Shown: positions 21,677 to 33,010, counted from the first letter of the stretch. The stretch: DNA of 64,000 nucleotides from Forficula auricularia (GCA_024734495.1 JALMQS010000916.1:496001-560000); one strand, 5' to 3'. Program-made: numbers and translations. Notes: a model not told the origin generated them from the letters alone.

Positions 21677-21836
21677 CAAGGGGTGAACCGCGACCTAATA
21701 TCGTGTACACCTACTTCCACTTTCATTTCCAAGTAGAAGACAATAGATGAAGGGGCATTCTCTAATGAATTCCAAAATAATTACACAAAATTCCAAACGC
21801 GGTGTACACCTAATTCCAATCAAAGTTCACCCCTCG
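21677..21836. mobile_element. hAT-like MITE 'GAGGGGTGAACC', copy B
   Basis: Ends CAAGGGGTGAACC and (inverted) CGAGGGGTGAACT. The flanks carry an exact 8-bp TSD, GTAAGCGC, at 21669-21676 and 21837-21844. Length is 160 bp, close to copy A (166 bp), with the same interior ('ctaatgaattccaaaataat', 'gtgtacacctaattccaat'). Two copies with independent 8-bp TSDs establish the element. Confidence 0.92.
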
Positions 21837-21844
21837 GTAAGCGC

Positions 21845-22741
21845 CATAAGGCCGCCTTAGAATTCTACGGGAAAAATTCAGAAAAAAATCAGTTCTTTCT
21901 ATGCAAAACTCTAGAACTAACTAGATAATTTATTTATTCATTTGGAGGAAACAACAGTCATAGTTCAAAAAAAAAAAAAATACACAATACACAAACAAAC
22001 ATAATACAGATCAGAAAAAATAAAAATACTATGACTTATTACACATTTTCTCACTGAGAGATAATGTGCTGATAAATGTTAGTAAGCTTCATACATCTTT
22101 GTGATAAATTTCAGTTTTCTATCTCAACCATGATTAGTGACAAAAAATACAAAATCACCAAATTTGCGAAGAGCGTACCGAATTTTAAAAAATGATTCAA
22201 TACTCTCTACAATTTTTGATAGGTATTTAAATTAATTTTACATTAAATTAAATTTGACAAATATATGTTGGTATCAGTGGCGTGCGGTCCATGGATGCTG
22301 TAGATGCGACGCTTCCCTAAAATTTCAAACATAACCAATTTCGACTTCAAAATTTCAGGAGAATCTTTAAATTTTCAAATTATTATCCGATATTTTAAAT
22401 ATCTCTATAAAAAAACATTTTTTGTTTTGAAAAGTATATTGGTTCTCGAAATGAAATAAAATTGTTGCAAAGTTTCAAGGAGCAATAAAATGAACGTTTT
22501 TCTCCCGAAAGGGGTGCGGATAGAAGGTTTGAAGTCTCTGCGCCTGGTAGATATATCTTCCAGTTCAAGCAAGTCAAAGACAAGTCCAGAGGAGTTTTAA
22601 TAATAAAATTATTATTTATTATTATTAACTTAAAACATCTGAGGTTTATTTATTTTCGAAGGGAATTTATTCATATATATTTGTTAAAATCTCAAAACGT
22701 TTTTTGGTCAAATTTATTTTCTTAGCATATTTTATAACTTA
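21845..22741. other. AT-rich DNA with one hAT-type left end
   Basis: CAGTGGCGTGCGGTCC at 22275 begins a hAT-type end. The next 50 bases ('ccatggatgctgtagatgcg') recur at about 43556-43615. No matching right end was found. Confidence 0.45.
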
Positions 22742-22901
22742 AAATATATATTATAAAATATATGTATTTATTAAATTTCTTCCAGAACTTAAGTGACTTG
22801 AAGTAAATTTTTCATTAAATTGAAGGTTGTTTTGTCACAAATATAATAAAACAATAATTTTAATAACTATTAGAATTATTTAATTGATAACTATACACAA
22901 A

Positions 22902-23195
22902 AAAACACACAAATATATAGGTGAGACTTCAAGACATTTGAGACAAAGAATTAAAGAACATATTTCATCGATTAATGGAAATAAATTGGTCTCCGCGTTA
23001 TCCATTCATGCTATTGACAACGAGCATAGTTTCGATTTTGAAGGAGTAAAGATACTAGATTATGAGAAAAATTGGACCAAGAGAAAAATAAAAGAATCTC
23101 TTTATATATTGAAGGATATCGATAATTGTGTAAATTTCAAAATGGATTCGGAAAACATATCAGAATGTTATAGTCTCATTGTGTCATTGTTGTGA
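22902..23195 (+). pseudogene. PLE GIY-YIG endonuclease domain, N-truncated
   Basis: The frame reads KYIGETSRHLRQRIKEHISS, then LSIHAIDNEHSFDFEGVKIL, KRKIKESLYI and NFKMDSEN, ending in a stop at 23195. This is the second half of the GIY-YIG nuclease that follows the reverse transcriptase in Penelope-like elements: the YIG, the helix with Arg and His, the Glu of the KESL(Y) helix and a terminal NF/D segment are present. The GIY half and everything upstream are lost to 5' truncation. The frame is intact over about 98 codons but has no start of its own. It is the same type of domain as at 36742-37386, with a divergent sequence, hence a different PLE family. Confidence 0.88.
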
Positions 23196-23704
23196 GAATA
23201 TTGATTTGATTTAGTATGTTGATTAAACATGTATTGATTTTATAAGAAAAATGTAATAGGGAGATGTGTATTTTGATATTTCATTAATAAAAATTAAAAA
23301 TAAAGAATGAATTTAACTTATAATGTGTTTCTAGAATGGATTATTTATAATGGGTTTTTTAATTGTATAATAATTGACGATGCAATGAGATAATTAGAAA
23401 AAATAAAATTGAAAATAATATTTAATATAATCATTAATTCAAAATAGTTTCTAGTTCAGTGATAAACGTTTTTATAAATTGTTGCTATATATATGTATGT
23501 GTGTGATTGTAATGAATTGTGTGATGTATCTATATTGAAGATTTAAGAATGAATGTTTCATGTGAAATGACAAATTCCGGTTCTTGAACGAGATGTATGT
23601 ATGATTTCAAATTATTGTAAAAATAAAAAAAAATAAAAAATTTTGTATTATATAATTCTCTATAAAAAGAAAAAATGTAAATAAATGTTTCATTTCAATT
23701 TTTA

Positions 23705-23760
23705 GAACTACTGAGGATGGTCGACCAGTGGTGACCGAAACTGTATAGTTATCAATTAAA
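23705..23760 (+). ncRNA. Hammerhead ribozyme motif in PLE right end
   Basis: CTGAGGA (23711-23717), GGTC/GACC stem II (23719-23722 with 23733-23736), GAAA (23737-23740), then ACT-GTAT-AGT as a small stem III and T at position 17. The 7th core base is G, allowed by CTGANGA. The left arm stops within the stem III sequence, so the inverted copy carries no second core. Confidence 0.65.
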
Positions 23761-23858
23761 TAATTCTAATAGTTATTAAAATTATTGTTTTATTATATTT
23801 GTGACAAAACCAACCCTTCAATTTAATGAAAAAAAATATATATTATAAAATATATGTA

Positions 23859-24625
23859 ATAAATCTTATGCCATTTGACATAATCGTAAAAGTTTTGGAA
23901 ATTTACTTAATATTCTGACAAGCTAATTGTAAATGTATGGCAATTACAAATAGGTTAACAAGGCACAACAGGATCCCTCCCCCTTCTCCCGAACACCATT
24001 ATACGGGCTACGTGCCTGTTTTTTTCTTACAAAACATTTCCTGGACATCAGAATGAACTCAGCTATTCAAAGAACAAACTGGTCAAGAGGAAACGTAGGA
24101 AGTATATTTTTTTTATTTTGTTGAACTATGTGGAAATAATACCATAAGTTATATATTCTGCCTAAATCCCTAGATTTTAATTTTAACAAGTAAGGGTTGA
24201 GCTAGAAACATGATTTTTTTTTAGTTATTTTAGGGTAAAGTTCAAAAGTGAAATTAAAACTGTATTTGCAATTTTTGCTTTATATTTATCCCTATTGATT
24301 GAATCAGCAGTAAATACATTTACAATCCAATTATTTGATTAGGCCGGAAGGCAAATCAGGAAAGGATATATAAAGTTTCTTTTGGTACCAAAACAAAGAA
24401 CTGATCAGGCAATGGAATTTCTGACTTCAGAACTTCTGGATGAAAAAAAAAACAGAAATTAAAACAAATAAATCGAATCGTTGTATGTTAAGAACATGAA
24501 AATAATTGTAGCTGAAATTTGGCATTGTATGAATAATGTTGTTGAATAGTTTATTAAAACATTTATAAATAAACTATAGTATACACTGTTTATTGAAAAA
24601 GTAAAAAATATACACAAATAAAAAT
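23859..24625. other. AT-rich DNA, nothing recognised
   Basis: No open frame of interest and no repeat limits. Confidence 0.4.
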
Positions 24626-24638
24626 ATGGCACATGAGG

Positions 24639-24817
24639 GGGGGGGGGGCTCGAATAGCCTAGGGGTTAGGGTGCCAGCCTACTAACCAAGTGGACCCGGG
24701 CTCGAGACGACTAGAGGAATCCGGCTAAAATTTGACCCCGGGTTAGAGACACATTTAAAAAAAATAAGTAGTATCGTAAATTGGCTTATGGCTAGAAAGG
24801 CCGAAAAGCCAAAAAAA
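24639..24817 (+). mobile_element. tRNA-derived SINE with TSD
   Basis: A box TAGCCTAGGGG (24655-24665) and B box GGGCTCGAGAC (24698-24708) lie in the head; the tail is 'gaaaggccgaaaagcc' plus an A-run. ATGGCACATGAGG before and ATGGTACATGAGG after (one mismatch in 13) are the TSD. A fragment of the same 3' end is at 17517-17585. The G-run at the 5' edge is not part of the tRNA-like fold. Confidence 0.88.
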
Positions 24818-24830
24818 ATGGTACATGAGG

Positions 24831-25329
24831 ATTCGATCACCTCAATTTGTGATAGTTTTCAAGTGAGTAAAGGTAAATGACGCAGAGTGATCGAAACGTT
24901 GTATATTTGTGTTTATAAAATATATTCAAAAGTGCATAATGTGGCTTATTTGAAAAAGTTTTAATTTGATAAATTCAAATACCGTAGATTAAAATCATAG
25001 TAAAACTGTGCGTGATCAGCATAGTTACATAATTCCATTGTTAATATATTAAATTAAAAGGCGCCTCACGAGGTTAATGTTGGTCAGCAGCAGCATCAAT
25101 TATTTCGAAAAATAAACACCACGCCTCACTAATAAAGACAAACTCAAATTATGTGAAGAATATTAAAATATATTTTTTATTTCGTTGCTATCTAGAAAGT
25201 TTGTGTGTGCTCAACGTGATTTTCACTAAAAACATCCCCTTCTTTGTAATCAATCACATTTCAGTTTGGTTCACCAAACACAACTAAAGTTCCAGAAACT
25301 AATTTAAACCAAATCCTGTCTGTCTTCTT
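24831..25329. other. AT-rich DNA, possible decayed PLE end
   Basis: 'gtgatcgaaacgttgtatat' at about 24889 looks like the GAAACGT part of a lost hammerhead. Nothing else recognised. Confidence 0.35.
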
Positions 25330-25406
25330 TCTAGCCCAGAGGCCGGGAACGTGTGGCTCGGGAGCCGCATGCGGCTCTTTGCTGAAAAATGTGCGGGTCT
25401 TAAATT

Positions 25407-25542
25407 GAAGGAGACAATAAAAGAGTGTGTCTTCTGCTGGAATTATAAATTTTATTTATTTATAACGAGACTATAGTTTCGAGGGCTTTGCCCTCTTCAT
25501 CAGTCTATTACAATGGATTCACAGGAATTAATTTATGAATCT
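25407..25542 (-). mobile_element. 136-bp hammerhead retroelement insertion with 12-bp TSD
   Basis: GGGTCTTAAATT occurs immediately before (25395-25406) and after (25543-25554), so the insertion is exactly delimited inside the hAT. The 136 bp carry, on the minus strand, 'gaatccattg', a hammerhead core, an AT-rich stretch and 'ccagcagaagacacactc'. The same order is seen in the longer repeats at 13140-13345 and 63065-63480. There is no coding sequence and no inverted second copy. The TSD length fits PLE-type target-primed insertion better than a DNA transposon. Confidence 0.85.
25461..25511 (-). ncRNA. Hammerhead ribozyme, complete core and stems
   Basis: Minus strand: CTGATGA (25497-25503), GAGGGC-AAA-GCCCTC as a perfect 6-bp stem II, GAAAC (25476-25480), TATA loop, GTC (25469-25471). 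Stem I forms between GTAATAGA and TCGTTAT with one bulged A. Stem III is only A-U plus C-G, so cleavage may need a dimer. One A stands unpaired between A9 and stem II. This is the best hammerhead in the window. Predicted cleavage follows the C at 25469. Confidence 0.8.
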
Positions 25543-25750
25543 GGGTCTTAAATTTTTAACAAAAATCACTTGTAGCAATCGTATTTTTGAAAAATCTAAG
25601 AAAATATAGATTGAGTTTAAATCAAGAAAAAATTGATTGCAAAATATTCGCTGAAATGATTAATTTTATTTTAGTTTCGTTTTCAAACAGATTTCAAGAT
25701 TTTAGAAAATATCAGGGGATGAAATTTATATTACATCCGTTGAAGTGTGA

Positions 25751-26110
25751 TTGAAACTTAATAGACTCAAAACATTTCCTGGGATATCTATTGCAGATCT
25801 ACAAATGCAGATTCTAGAAATTCAGAATAAAAGTATCTGGATGCAAAAACTTCAGGAAATTGTAGCATATGTTGAAAAAAATGAGACAACTGTGGAGGAA
25901 ACACCACAAGACATTATATTTAAATGCTGGAACTCTTTTCCAGCTAATTATTCAAAAGCCAGGAGATTAGCTTTTGTGATTTTGACCTTATTTGGATCCA
26001 CCTACAATTGTGAACAATTTCTCTCTACAATGAACTACATTAAAAAGAAACATAGAAGCAGAATAATGGATGGAATTTTAAAAGCGGAACTGCTTCTAAA
26101 ATGCATCTAG
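25751..26110 (+). pseudogene. hAT transposase C-terminal dimerisation domain
   Basis: 119 codons ending at a natural stop. Residues about 75-119 read ARRLAFVILTLFGSTYNCEQ and then FLSTMNYIKKKHRSRIMDGI, matching the hAT C-terminal pattern (Lys/Arg-Leu-Ala, FGSTY-CEQ-FS-M--iK---R-R----L). Upstream residues FPGISIADLQMQILEIQ fit the preceding linker. The BED finger, the DDE catalytic residues and the start are absent, so it cannot be an active transposase. The GSTY-CEQ form resembles the hAT group behind ZBED-like genes; this is a family-level inference. Confidence 0.9.
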
Positions 26111-26449
26111 TACACCCCAAATTTTACTAAATTGGCGAATAAAATACAAGTCCAAAAATCGCATTGAATGTGAAATTAATATTAAAATAAATAATTGTAA
26201 TATTATTTTTATGATATTTTGTTGTATTTACATTTACATTAATAAAATAAAAAATTAGAAAAAAAATGTCGTTTTATTTCTTGTGCCCAGAAAAAACAAA
26301 ATTTATATAATTTTGTAAATACTGAAATAATTAAAATTAAAATTGCGGCTTCTTAAATTTTTTTTTTGTTGAAATGGCTCTTCGTTTCCGAAAGGTTCCC
26401 GACCCCTGTCTAGCCGATACCTTAATTAAACTTAATATTTCATAGCTCT

Positions 26450-26640
26450 ATGGGTGCGTTTTTAACCTTTGGTCTACGAACCAATAACGGAAATTTTTAT
26501 GGGTCACGAATTAATGGATAAATTATTATATAAGCCCAAGCGTAGTTAGTTCTCGCAAAATATAACAATTTTCTAATATATATATATGAACGGCGGTACC
26601 AGTACAAACAAATTTGTTAGCTTGCAGGTTGAGAAACGCT
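26450..26640. mobile_element. Decayed hAT-like MITE
   Basis: 'gcgtttttaacctttggtct' on the left and 'aggttgagaaacgctg' on the right are inverted hAT-type termini. The middle 'acgaaccaataacgg' is also common in such MITEs. No TSD remains. Confidence 0.6.
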
Positions 26641-29600
26641 GCTCTGTGAGTGAATACTATTGATGAAATAATGAAATTTTAAACATTTTTGGAAGCCATT
26701 TAAATTGTCTCCTTTCATTTAGATAAAAATTTATATAGTAGACATTAAAAATCTTTAATTCTTAATTACAAAGATTTAAAAAAAAAATAAAGCTTTTTTA
26801 TTTCGTTTTCCATCTTTTAAGGTTATTGTTTTCTTTCACCTAGAATTGAAAAAGTGAAAGTACATTTTCTATTTTTCGAAATAGAAGACTTCAAATTGAG
26901 AATATTTCGAGAAGTAGTAACAATGATTAGAATAAAAAAAAACTTTTTTTAGAGACGTCTATACAGGGTTTAACCCGTCAACTCTTGGCTCTATACTTAT
27001 GTATAGAATTCTATGCAGATTACTCACCGAATACTTGAACGTCTCTTAAGAATTCTATTGGCGAAAAAACAGTCATGATTGATGAAGTCATCGTTTTTAC
27101 CTGAAACAAGAAAAAAATAGAATTAATTAAAATAAGTAAATATTATATTCTTCTAGAATGTGAGTTTTTAGGAATACTATTAATTTAATAAAAAAACAAA
27201 AAGAGGAAAAACCTGAACAATTTAAATTCAACTCTTTGAAATCGCAATGTGGATTTTTATACTTTTTATTAAGCTAATTTCGAAACAATGTCTATTCAGC
27301 TAGAACCCTAAGCGAAGATTTATATTTTCATATGTACCTAAATGTTTATGGTTTATGTATGGGTGTAAATTGGTGTAGGGGTCAGATTTTAGAGGGTCAA
27401 GCCTTTGTGGCCACTTTAAATTAAAAGTAAATTTATTTTATTTATATGCATTTTTTTATTAAAAAATCCCATGTCAGGGATGTGATCTTACTAACCTTTT
27501 CAAATAAATTGATTTAACTATTTATAAGTAAAAAACAAAAACATGTGATTCTTCATAAATAAATAAAATGCTTTTTTTCTGAAACAGACGCAAAATCTAA
27601 AATCACCAGATTTAAAGGAAACTTTTTGATTTGAACGATGAAATGTGATGCCTAATTCATGCCTAAGATTTGACAATTTTGACTTATCGTGATATTAATA
27701 ATTAGGAGCATTGCTTATGGTCCAAAGAATTTCTTTGGTAAATTAGGACTCTTGTTTTTTAATGATATGGATGCAAGAAGATGTAGGAGGGAAAATTTTA
27801 ATCTGAAGATGTATCTTGTATTTTTTTAAAATAGTTACCGCCGAAAATTGTACCTATATAGTAGTAGAGATACAGATATGCATTTTTTAAATATCTAGAT
27901 ACGCAATATATACGATAGGTAAGTACTAAAAATGTATCTAATAGGATCTGGGTGGTCTTAATTTTAAGAAGGTCAGAATTTTTCCAATCTCACTCAATCT
28001 CATTGAAGATTCTAAAAAAATGAGGTGCACAAAAGGTAAAGTTATTAATAATGCAAGAACTCGTGCCGGAAGCTAGTTAAGATTTCAAATAGGAATAAAA
28101 TATTTGGACGTTTTTGGGAAAAACTTTCATTCATCAATAGTACCTATGTGACTTGAATATGTTTTTTGTTCGAGTATTTGAGGACGCTGAACATAAATCT
28201 GAATTTGAAAAATACTTTTAACAATTGAACACTGTTTATGAATTAAACTAGTAAATTTTCAAGTCAAACTATTAAAGAATAAAAATGTTTTGCTCAAAAA
28301 AGTCAAAATATACAAGAAAAAAAACAATGTTATTTTCATGTGATATTTCAACTAGCTGTCGGCACGGGTTTTAGCATTGTAGGTAAACTTAGTCTTTCTT
28401 GTAGCTCAATTTTTTAGGATCATGATTAGGAATTCTGACCTTGTTAAATAAACGCCCACCCTAATCTAGATAATTGGATTTAGTAACGTACTGGAAAAAA
28501 TCTTTGAAAATACAATTTTCCAGCTTGTATAAATTCACGAAACATCTTAAATAAATGCGTATTGTTTTTGCTTGATGAGTGAGAGCAGCGACATTGATAA
28601 GGTCTTTATAATAACAATAACAAACTGCTGTTTAGAAGAAACTAATTTCATAGTATCCTATCTCCGCTATCTCTCTTTGAATATTCTTAGCAAAAAGAAA
28701 AGGCCACGACGCCACAGCATTGAAGTAAAATGGCTGTAGATGACATCTCCTTGCGATTCAGTAAATAGTGAACCTGATATTACTGCGTATTTCGATATAA
28801 TACCCTTACTAGAAGTGTTAATGTAGCTAATCGGACTGAAGGGGATTATGGTTGAATGTTTCTGGAGATAGAGGGATGCGAGAAGGAGATTGGTTATCTT
28901 TCTTTTTGCCCCCTCTTGATGAGTCACAGCTCGATTAATTTACAATGCAAACAACGAATTTCTCTGGAAGACCATTCTAGACAAAACATAAATAACCTTA
29001 AGAATTAAATTAGACTGGACTTAGGGGTTGTCCATATATTACGTCACGTTTCAACGGGTTAGAGGGGGTGTTCTAAACGTGTGACAAATTGTTATACGAA
29101 AAGGTGGGAAGTTTTTGCTTTTTCAAATTGTTATTATTTTTTTCCCCATTATTATACCCCAATAAACTCGTCTAAGTGCGAATCAAACTATTAACTTAAT
29201 GACCCGCTGCTCCTTGAATCCAATATTTCGGCCTGCCCAGAAAAATGATAATATACAAGTATGTATCTTCCAAAATACTTGAGATATCAAACTCGTTCTT
29301 ATTTCTCGTTGATAAGGGGATAATGAACTAATTTTAAGAATTTAAAATTTAATTGGTAGAAAAATGATCTAATAATGCCTAATTTGAGGCTTTCTCTCAA
29401 AAGTTCATTTTAAAGAAAAAAAATATTAAAAAATTTAAAATAATTTTAGTTGGTTCATGTCTATTTTAATAATAAATAAAAGATTCACGGGTTTTTGGAC
29501 AATTTTTTTTAGTAATGTTAAATTTCAATTTTAATGATTTAAGATTGTTTTTTGAAAATTGGTTGTTAACTTATTATAGGATGAATACACTATTTATTGT

Positions 29601-29734
29601 CTCGACGGTTTCACTATTTTATCAACTATTAATGTTTTAAGAAATTAAGAACTTGAAAAAGTCCTGAAAAAGGAAGAAACATCGTACGAAAATTGATATT
29701 TAACATTAATAAAAAAAATTATATTATTATAATT
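26641..29734. other. 3 kb of AT-rich DNA without recognisable gene
   Basis: No repeat ends, no RNA gene. The minus-strand 86-codon frame at 28667-28927 lies in a slightly GC-richer patch (28600-28950) but matches nothing I know. 29645-29700 ('cctgaaaaaggaagaaacat', 'cgtacgaaaa') may be a decayed PLE end. Confidence 0.4.
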
Positions 29735-29960
29735 TCGATTATATGCTCATATGAATTGTAGATTTCCGCTATTTTGTCATTGATCATATCAGCAGAACTA
29801 GACCAAATTGATATGGTACCAATCGGAAACTATACTGAACCCAATGCAAAAAAATCATCAAAATCGGTTCACAATTGGTGAAGAAATCGAGTAACCTAGA
29901 CACAAAAAAAATCAGTCGAATTAAGAACCTCCTCCTTTTTTTGAAGTCGGATAAAAATGA
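29735..29960 (-). mobile_element. 'CCGACTTCAAAAA' repeat, copy on minus strand
   Basis: The right end is 'gaacctcctcctttttttga' and 'agtcgg'; the inside has 'actatactgaacccaatgc'. Same family as 9172 and 17180. Confidence 0.55.
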
Positions 29961-30104
29961 CTTCAATGATGGGCTAAAAAAATGAAATCATTCATTTTTT
30001 GAAGTCGTATCAATGGTTGGCGTCAGAGGAGTCTACTTGGACTCTTTTCTCCGATTTGAAATGTTCAGAAGAAGTATCAAATGAACAGAGAAAAAGGTAA
30101 TAAG

Positions 30105-30240
30105 TAAAAATATATTTTTCTAGGTGGGTTTCACAAATAAAAACAAATATACGTATGTTTTGAGTTTTTATCTCGATATATATTTCGGGTTATGAGCCCA
30201 TCATCAGGAGTTACAAAAGAAAACTGAAAAGAAAAAGAAA
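30105..30240 (-). mobile_element. Half of a palindromic hammerhead element
   Basis: 'tctaggtgggtttcacaaat' and the hammerhead at 30170-30212 match the arm at 18960-19060. The facing arm is missing. Confidence 0.55.
30170..30212 (-). ncRNA. Hammerhead ribozyme motif, complete core
   Basis: Minus strand: CTGATGA (30201-30207), TGGGC...ACCC stem II, GAAA (30183-30186), palindromic ATATATAT as stem III, C, then GAG pairing with CTC before the core. The cleavage triplet is ATC. Confidence 0.65.
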
Positions 30241-30350
30241 ATGTGTTTAAAATGGTGCTTTTCTCTCTCTCACTCTACCATGATTTCTATCTCTTTCTCT
30301 TTCCGTTTCATTTCAATTTGAACTACTACCCCGCTGAAAGTAATTTCATT

Positions 30351-30503
30351 TGAAAAAAATCGGTTGTCTGTAAAGTCGGTTTACTGACGATATTGAACGT
30401 GACAACGTCATAAGAAAATACCATTCCATCAGTATTTTCTTATGACGTTGTCACGTTCAACTATCGTCAGTAAACCGACTTTACAGACAACCGATTTTTT
30501 TCA
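30351..30503. repeat. Near-perfect 70-bp hairpin
   Basis: 30351-30420 and 30433-30503 are inverted copies that differ by about one base, around a 12-base spacer. 'gacgttgtcacgt' from the arm recurs at about 30991, so a related repeat exists nearby. Could be a MITE, a small-RNA precursor or an assembly artefact. Confidence 0.9.
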
Positions 30504-31924
30504 TAAAATTCTTCGTTCAGAAAATCATTTTAAATTTACAAAATACTTGAATAAAATTTATTGTTTAAATTTCTACTCGACTGTTAAAATTTAATTTTTG
30601 ATTTTATTATTTTATAATAATAAATTTTGTATTGACATTATTTCTTTCAGCAAGTAAACTGAATAAAAGTTGTTGTTCAATTAGTTACTTAATTATTTTT
30701 GCAAATTTAATTGTAATTTGTTGTAAAAAAGTAATAATTTTGAATAATTTATTATAAGAATAAACTGTGATTAAATTATTGTTCATAAATCTTAAATTTA
30801 AAATTTAAAAATTTGGAAACATCATTAAAATTTTTGTAACTGTAGCTTTTAAAAAGCCCGCCTCAATCTTTGTCGCTCGTTCCGCGCTCTCGCTTGCACT
30901 TCAAGCCTTAAATGGAACGCCTCAGAGCGAGGTAACGCCGCATGAGTCATGTTTTTTCGTGCGTGCAGCCGGCTCCATCGAATTATAAGACGTTGTCACG
31001 TCAAAAAAGTAGAAGACCGATTCTAACAATTGCAATTTGTGATTACGAAATAAAAATTAATACTTGAAATATTTTAAATAAAGCATGTGATCCGTTTTCA
31101 TCTAACTCGATTGACTAGGTCCATGATTCTTATTGCGTATTTATTCTAATTTTCCTTAACGTGGCATAAACAGAGAGTTTCCTCATAAATTCCCAATGAG
31201 AATTCAATTTTTGTTTTTAAACACTTTGACCTTAGACTATATGGCAGAGAAGAGGAGCTGAAGAGGATCGGTTGTTGTTGACATCCTGATTAGAAAAGCG
31301 AGTGTAGCAAGGATGGGAATAAATCGGCTCTATCCGGCCCTTGGGCTCCAAAACGGAGGTGGCTTATCAAGCAGGCACTCTCGCTGCTTGCTGGGAGATG
31401 GTTTGCATACACGCTCACAGACACATCCTCTCCTATTCTAGCCAATGCCAACAAATATAATATATAAATAAATATACATATATTAGTATTAGAGTTATTG
31501 ACAAATTCATTTCATCGAAACGTTTTGTTTTCATTAGGAATTCATAGAATATTTTAAACGTTTTGTTTTCATTAGGAATTCATAGAATATTTGAGGTGAT
31601 GTTTGATTCATTCAATTCTTAAAAAAATTCATTTCCTATTCACTTTGGGTTGCATCCAAAAAATAAATCAAACACAATATATTTTATTATTAACTTGAAA
31701 AGTAAAAAAAAAATTCGGTTTAAACCTTCACTTTCAAATACGCATAGATTTCAGCTTATAATAAACTTAATTAATTAAAATAAATACGATTAGATTTAAT
31801 TATTTTTACCAACATTATACATACAAATCAACTGGTGTGTACACCACACGACTTTCACATTTTCATTTATTTGAAATCATCGCGACGCTACTAATTTACA
31901 CCCACTCCCTTTATTTTGTTTTGT
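30504..31924. other. AT-rich DNA with two GC-richer patches and a duplication
   Basis: 30855-31000 and 31225-31440 are GC-richer, without a convincing frame. 31518-31592 is a 38-bp unit ('aaacgttttgttttcattag' and on) repeated twice in tandem. Confidence 0.5.
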
Positions 31925-32345
31925 TTTTATTTTCTAAAGTACATCAATCTTTTGGTTGAAATCGGAAGACCGGAAGTGGACATTTACATGAAATACTTCC
32001 CGTTTTTTTTTTTTTTTTTTCTCAAAAACGGCTCTAACGATTTTTTTAAAATTAGTGTGGTATTTATCAAGTGTCATGAGTTATTAGTTGTGACAAATTT
32101 GTAATCCTAAAAGCTTGCTGTAACTCCTTCTAGCCTATATCGAGCTTAAGTTTTGAATTTCCTAGCTCTGTGACTTATGGCTGCGAAACGCAGGGGGTAC
32201 ATACTTACATACATACATACTCACTGACCGATGTTTTTTTGGTCTCTTTTTGCCCTCTGGGGACCACAATATCCGATTTTATGTCCCAAATCCTGTTTCC
32301 AACTATTAAGGGCATCGATTCCTTCCACCTAGAAGTTACAAAATG
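31925..32345 (+). mobile_element. LINE-like 3' UTR with (CATA)n
   Basis: 'ggaagaccggaagtggac', a T-run, 'ctcaaaaacggctctaacga', 'ctccttctagcctatatcg', 'ggctgcgaaacgcag', (CATA)n and 'tttttgccctctggggacca' follow in order, the layout of RTE-type 3' regions. Partial copy at 18641-18845. No ORF. Confidence 0.55.
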
Positions 32346-32971
32346 AAATTAACTTTTTTAATCTCTGAGATACAAGCTCTCAAAGAGTCAGGACCCAGAC
32401 AGGGCATCGCAATACTTCCACATTATATTCTATAAATATAAATAGGAAAGTAAAAAGAGAATTTGTTATACAACAAAATGCACGAATACTAAGTCTATTA
32501 AGAGCTAAGATTATTCCAGGTGTTTATTTATTTTTGCTAATACATGAAATCGAATTTTAAAATGTTCATTCGCCGATATAAAATTAAAAAAAAATCTCAA
32601 ATTCAAAAGATGTACACAATTAATAACTGCAACAAATTCTTTGATACGTTCATGTGGGAATATTATCAAAAGATAAATAAGAAGAGATTGTGGTTGGTGC
32701 AAGGTGAAACATCTTTAATAAAGATAAGAGTAAATAAATATTTTATTTAACATGGATTTACTATGAGTTAGCGATACTGGGTCAATTTAATTTCCACATT
32801 AAAATTAAAAAACAAAAAATAAAAGATATAAAATTTTTTTTTCTTTTTCAATATATATATTTCGTAACTTTTAAGGAGTTCGGTGTTGGTTCTAGGTGAA
32901 ACATTTTAATGGCATACAAGGTAACTAAATATTTCGAGAGTAGCCACAAAAGAAATAAAACAAATTATTTG

Positions 32972-33010
32972 AGTTCGATATATTTCGGGGTTAGCCCATC
33001 ATCAGAAGTC
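32972..33010 (-). ncRNA. Hammerhead ribozyme motif, inner arm
   Basis: CTGATGA (32999-33005), GGG...CCCC stem II, GAAA (32983-32986), ATATAT stem III, C (triplet ATC), followed by GAACTC. One base of the 5' stem I strand is missing. Confidence 0.6.

Larger units (their letters stand above)
22767..23833 (+). mobile_element. Penelope-like element with inverted ends
   Basis: A 25-bp direct repeat (22742-22766 and 23834-23858) flanks the element. The left end ('cattaaattgaaggttg', 'gtcacaaatataataaaac') returns inverted at the right end. Between them is a GIY-YIG coding remnant and an AT-rich 3' UTR of about 500 bp. The hammerhead motif lies just inside the right arm. The body is 5'-truncated: no reverse transcriptase remains. 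Confidence 0.85.
25337..26408 (+). mobile_element. hAT transposon, internally deleted
   Basis: Ends CAGAGGCCGGGAACGTG and, inverted, CAGGGGTCGGGAACC. TCTAGCC stands directly outside both ends (25330-25336 and 26409-26415), 7 of the expected 8 TSD bases. Inside the left end is the 'gggagccgcatgcggctctt' signature of a widespread hAT group. The last third encodes the hAT dimerisation domain; the catalytic region is gone. A 136-bp element is inserted at 25407-25542. Confidence 0.92.

Noticed and set aside
24655..24710. A true tRNA gene
   Set aside because: A and B boxes are present, but the cloverleaf cannot be closed and the unit has a SINE tail and TSD.
24880..24910. Hammerhead around GATCGAAACGTTG
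   Set aside because: The upstream CTGANGA is missing; at best a decayed end.
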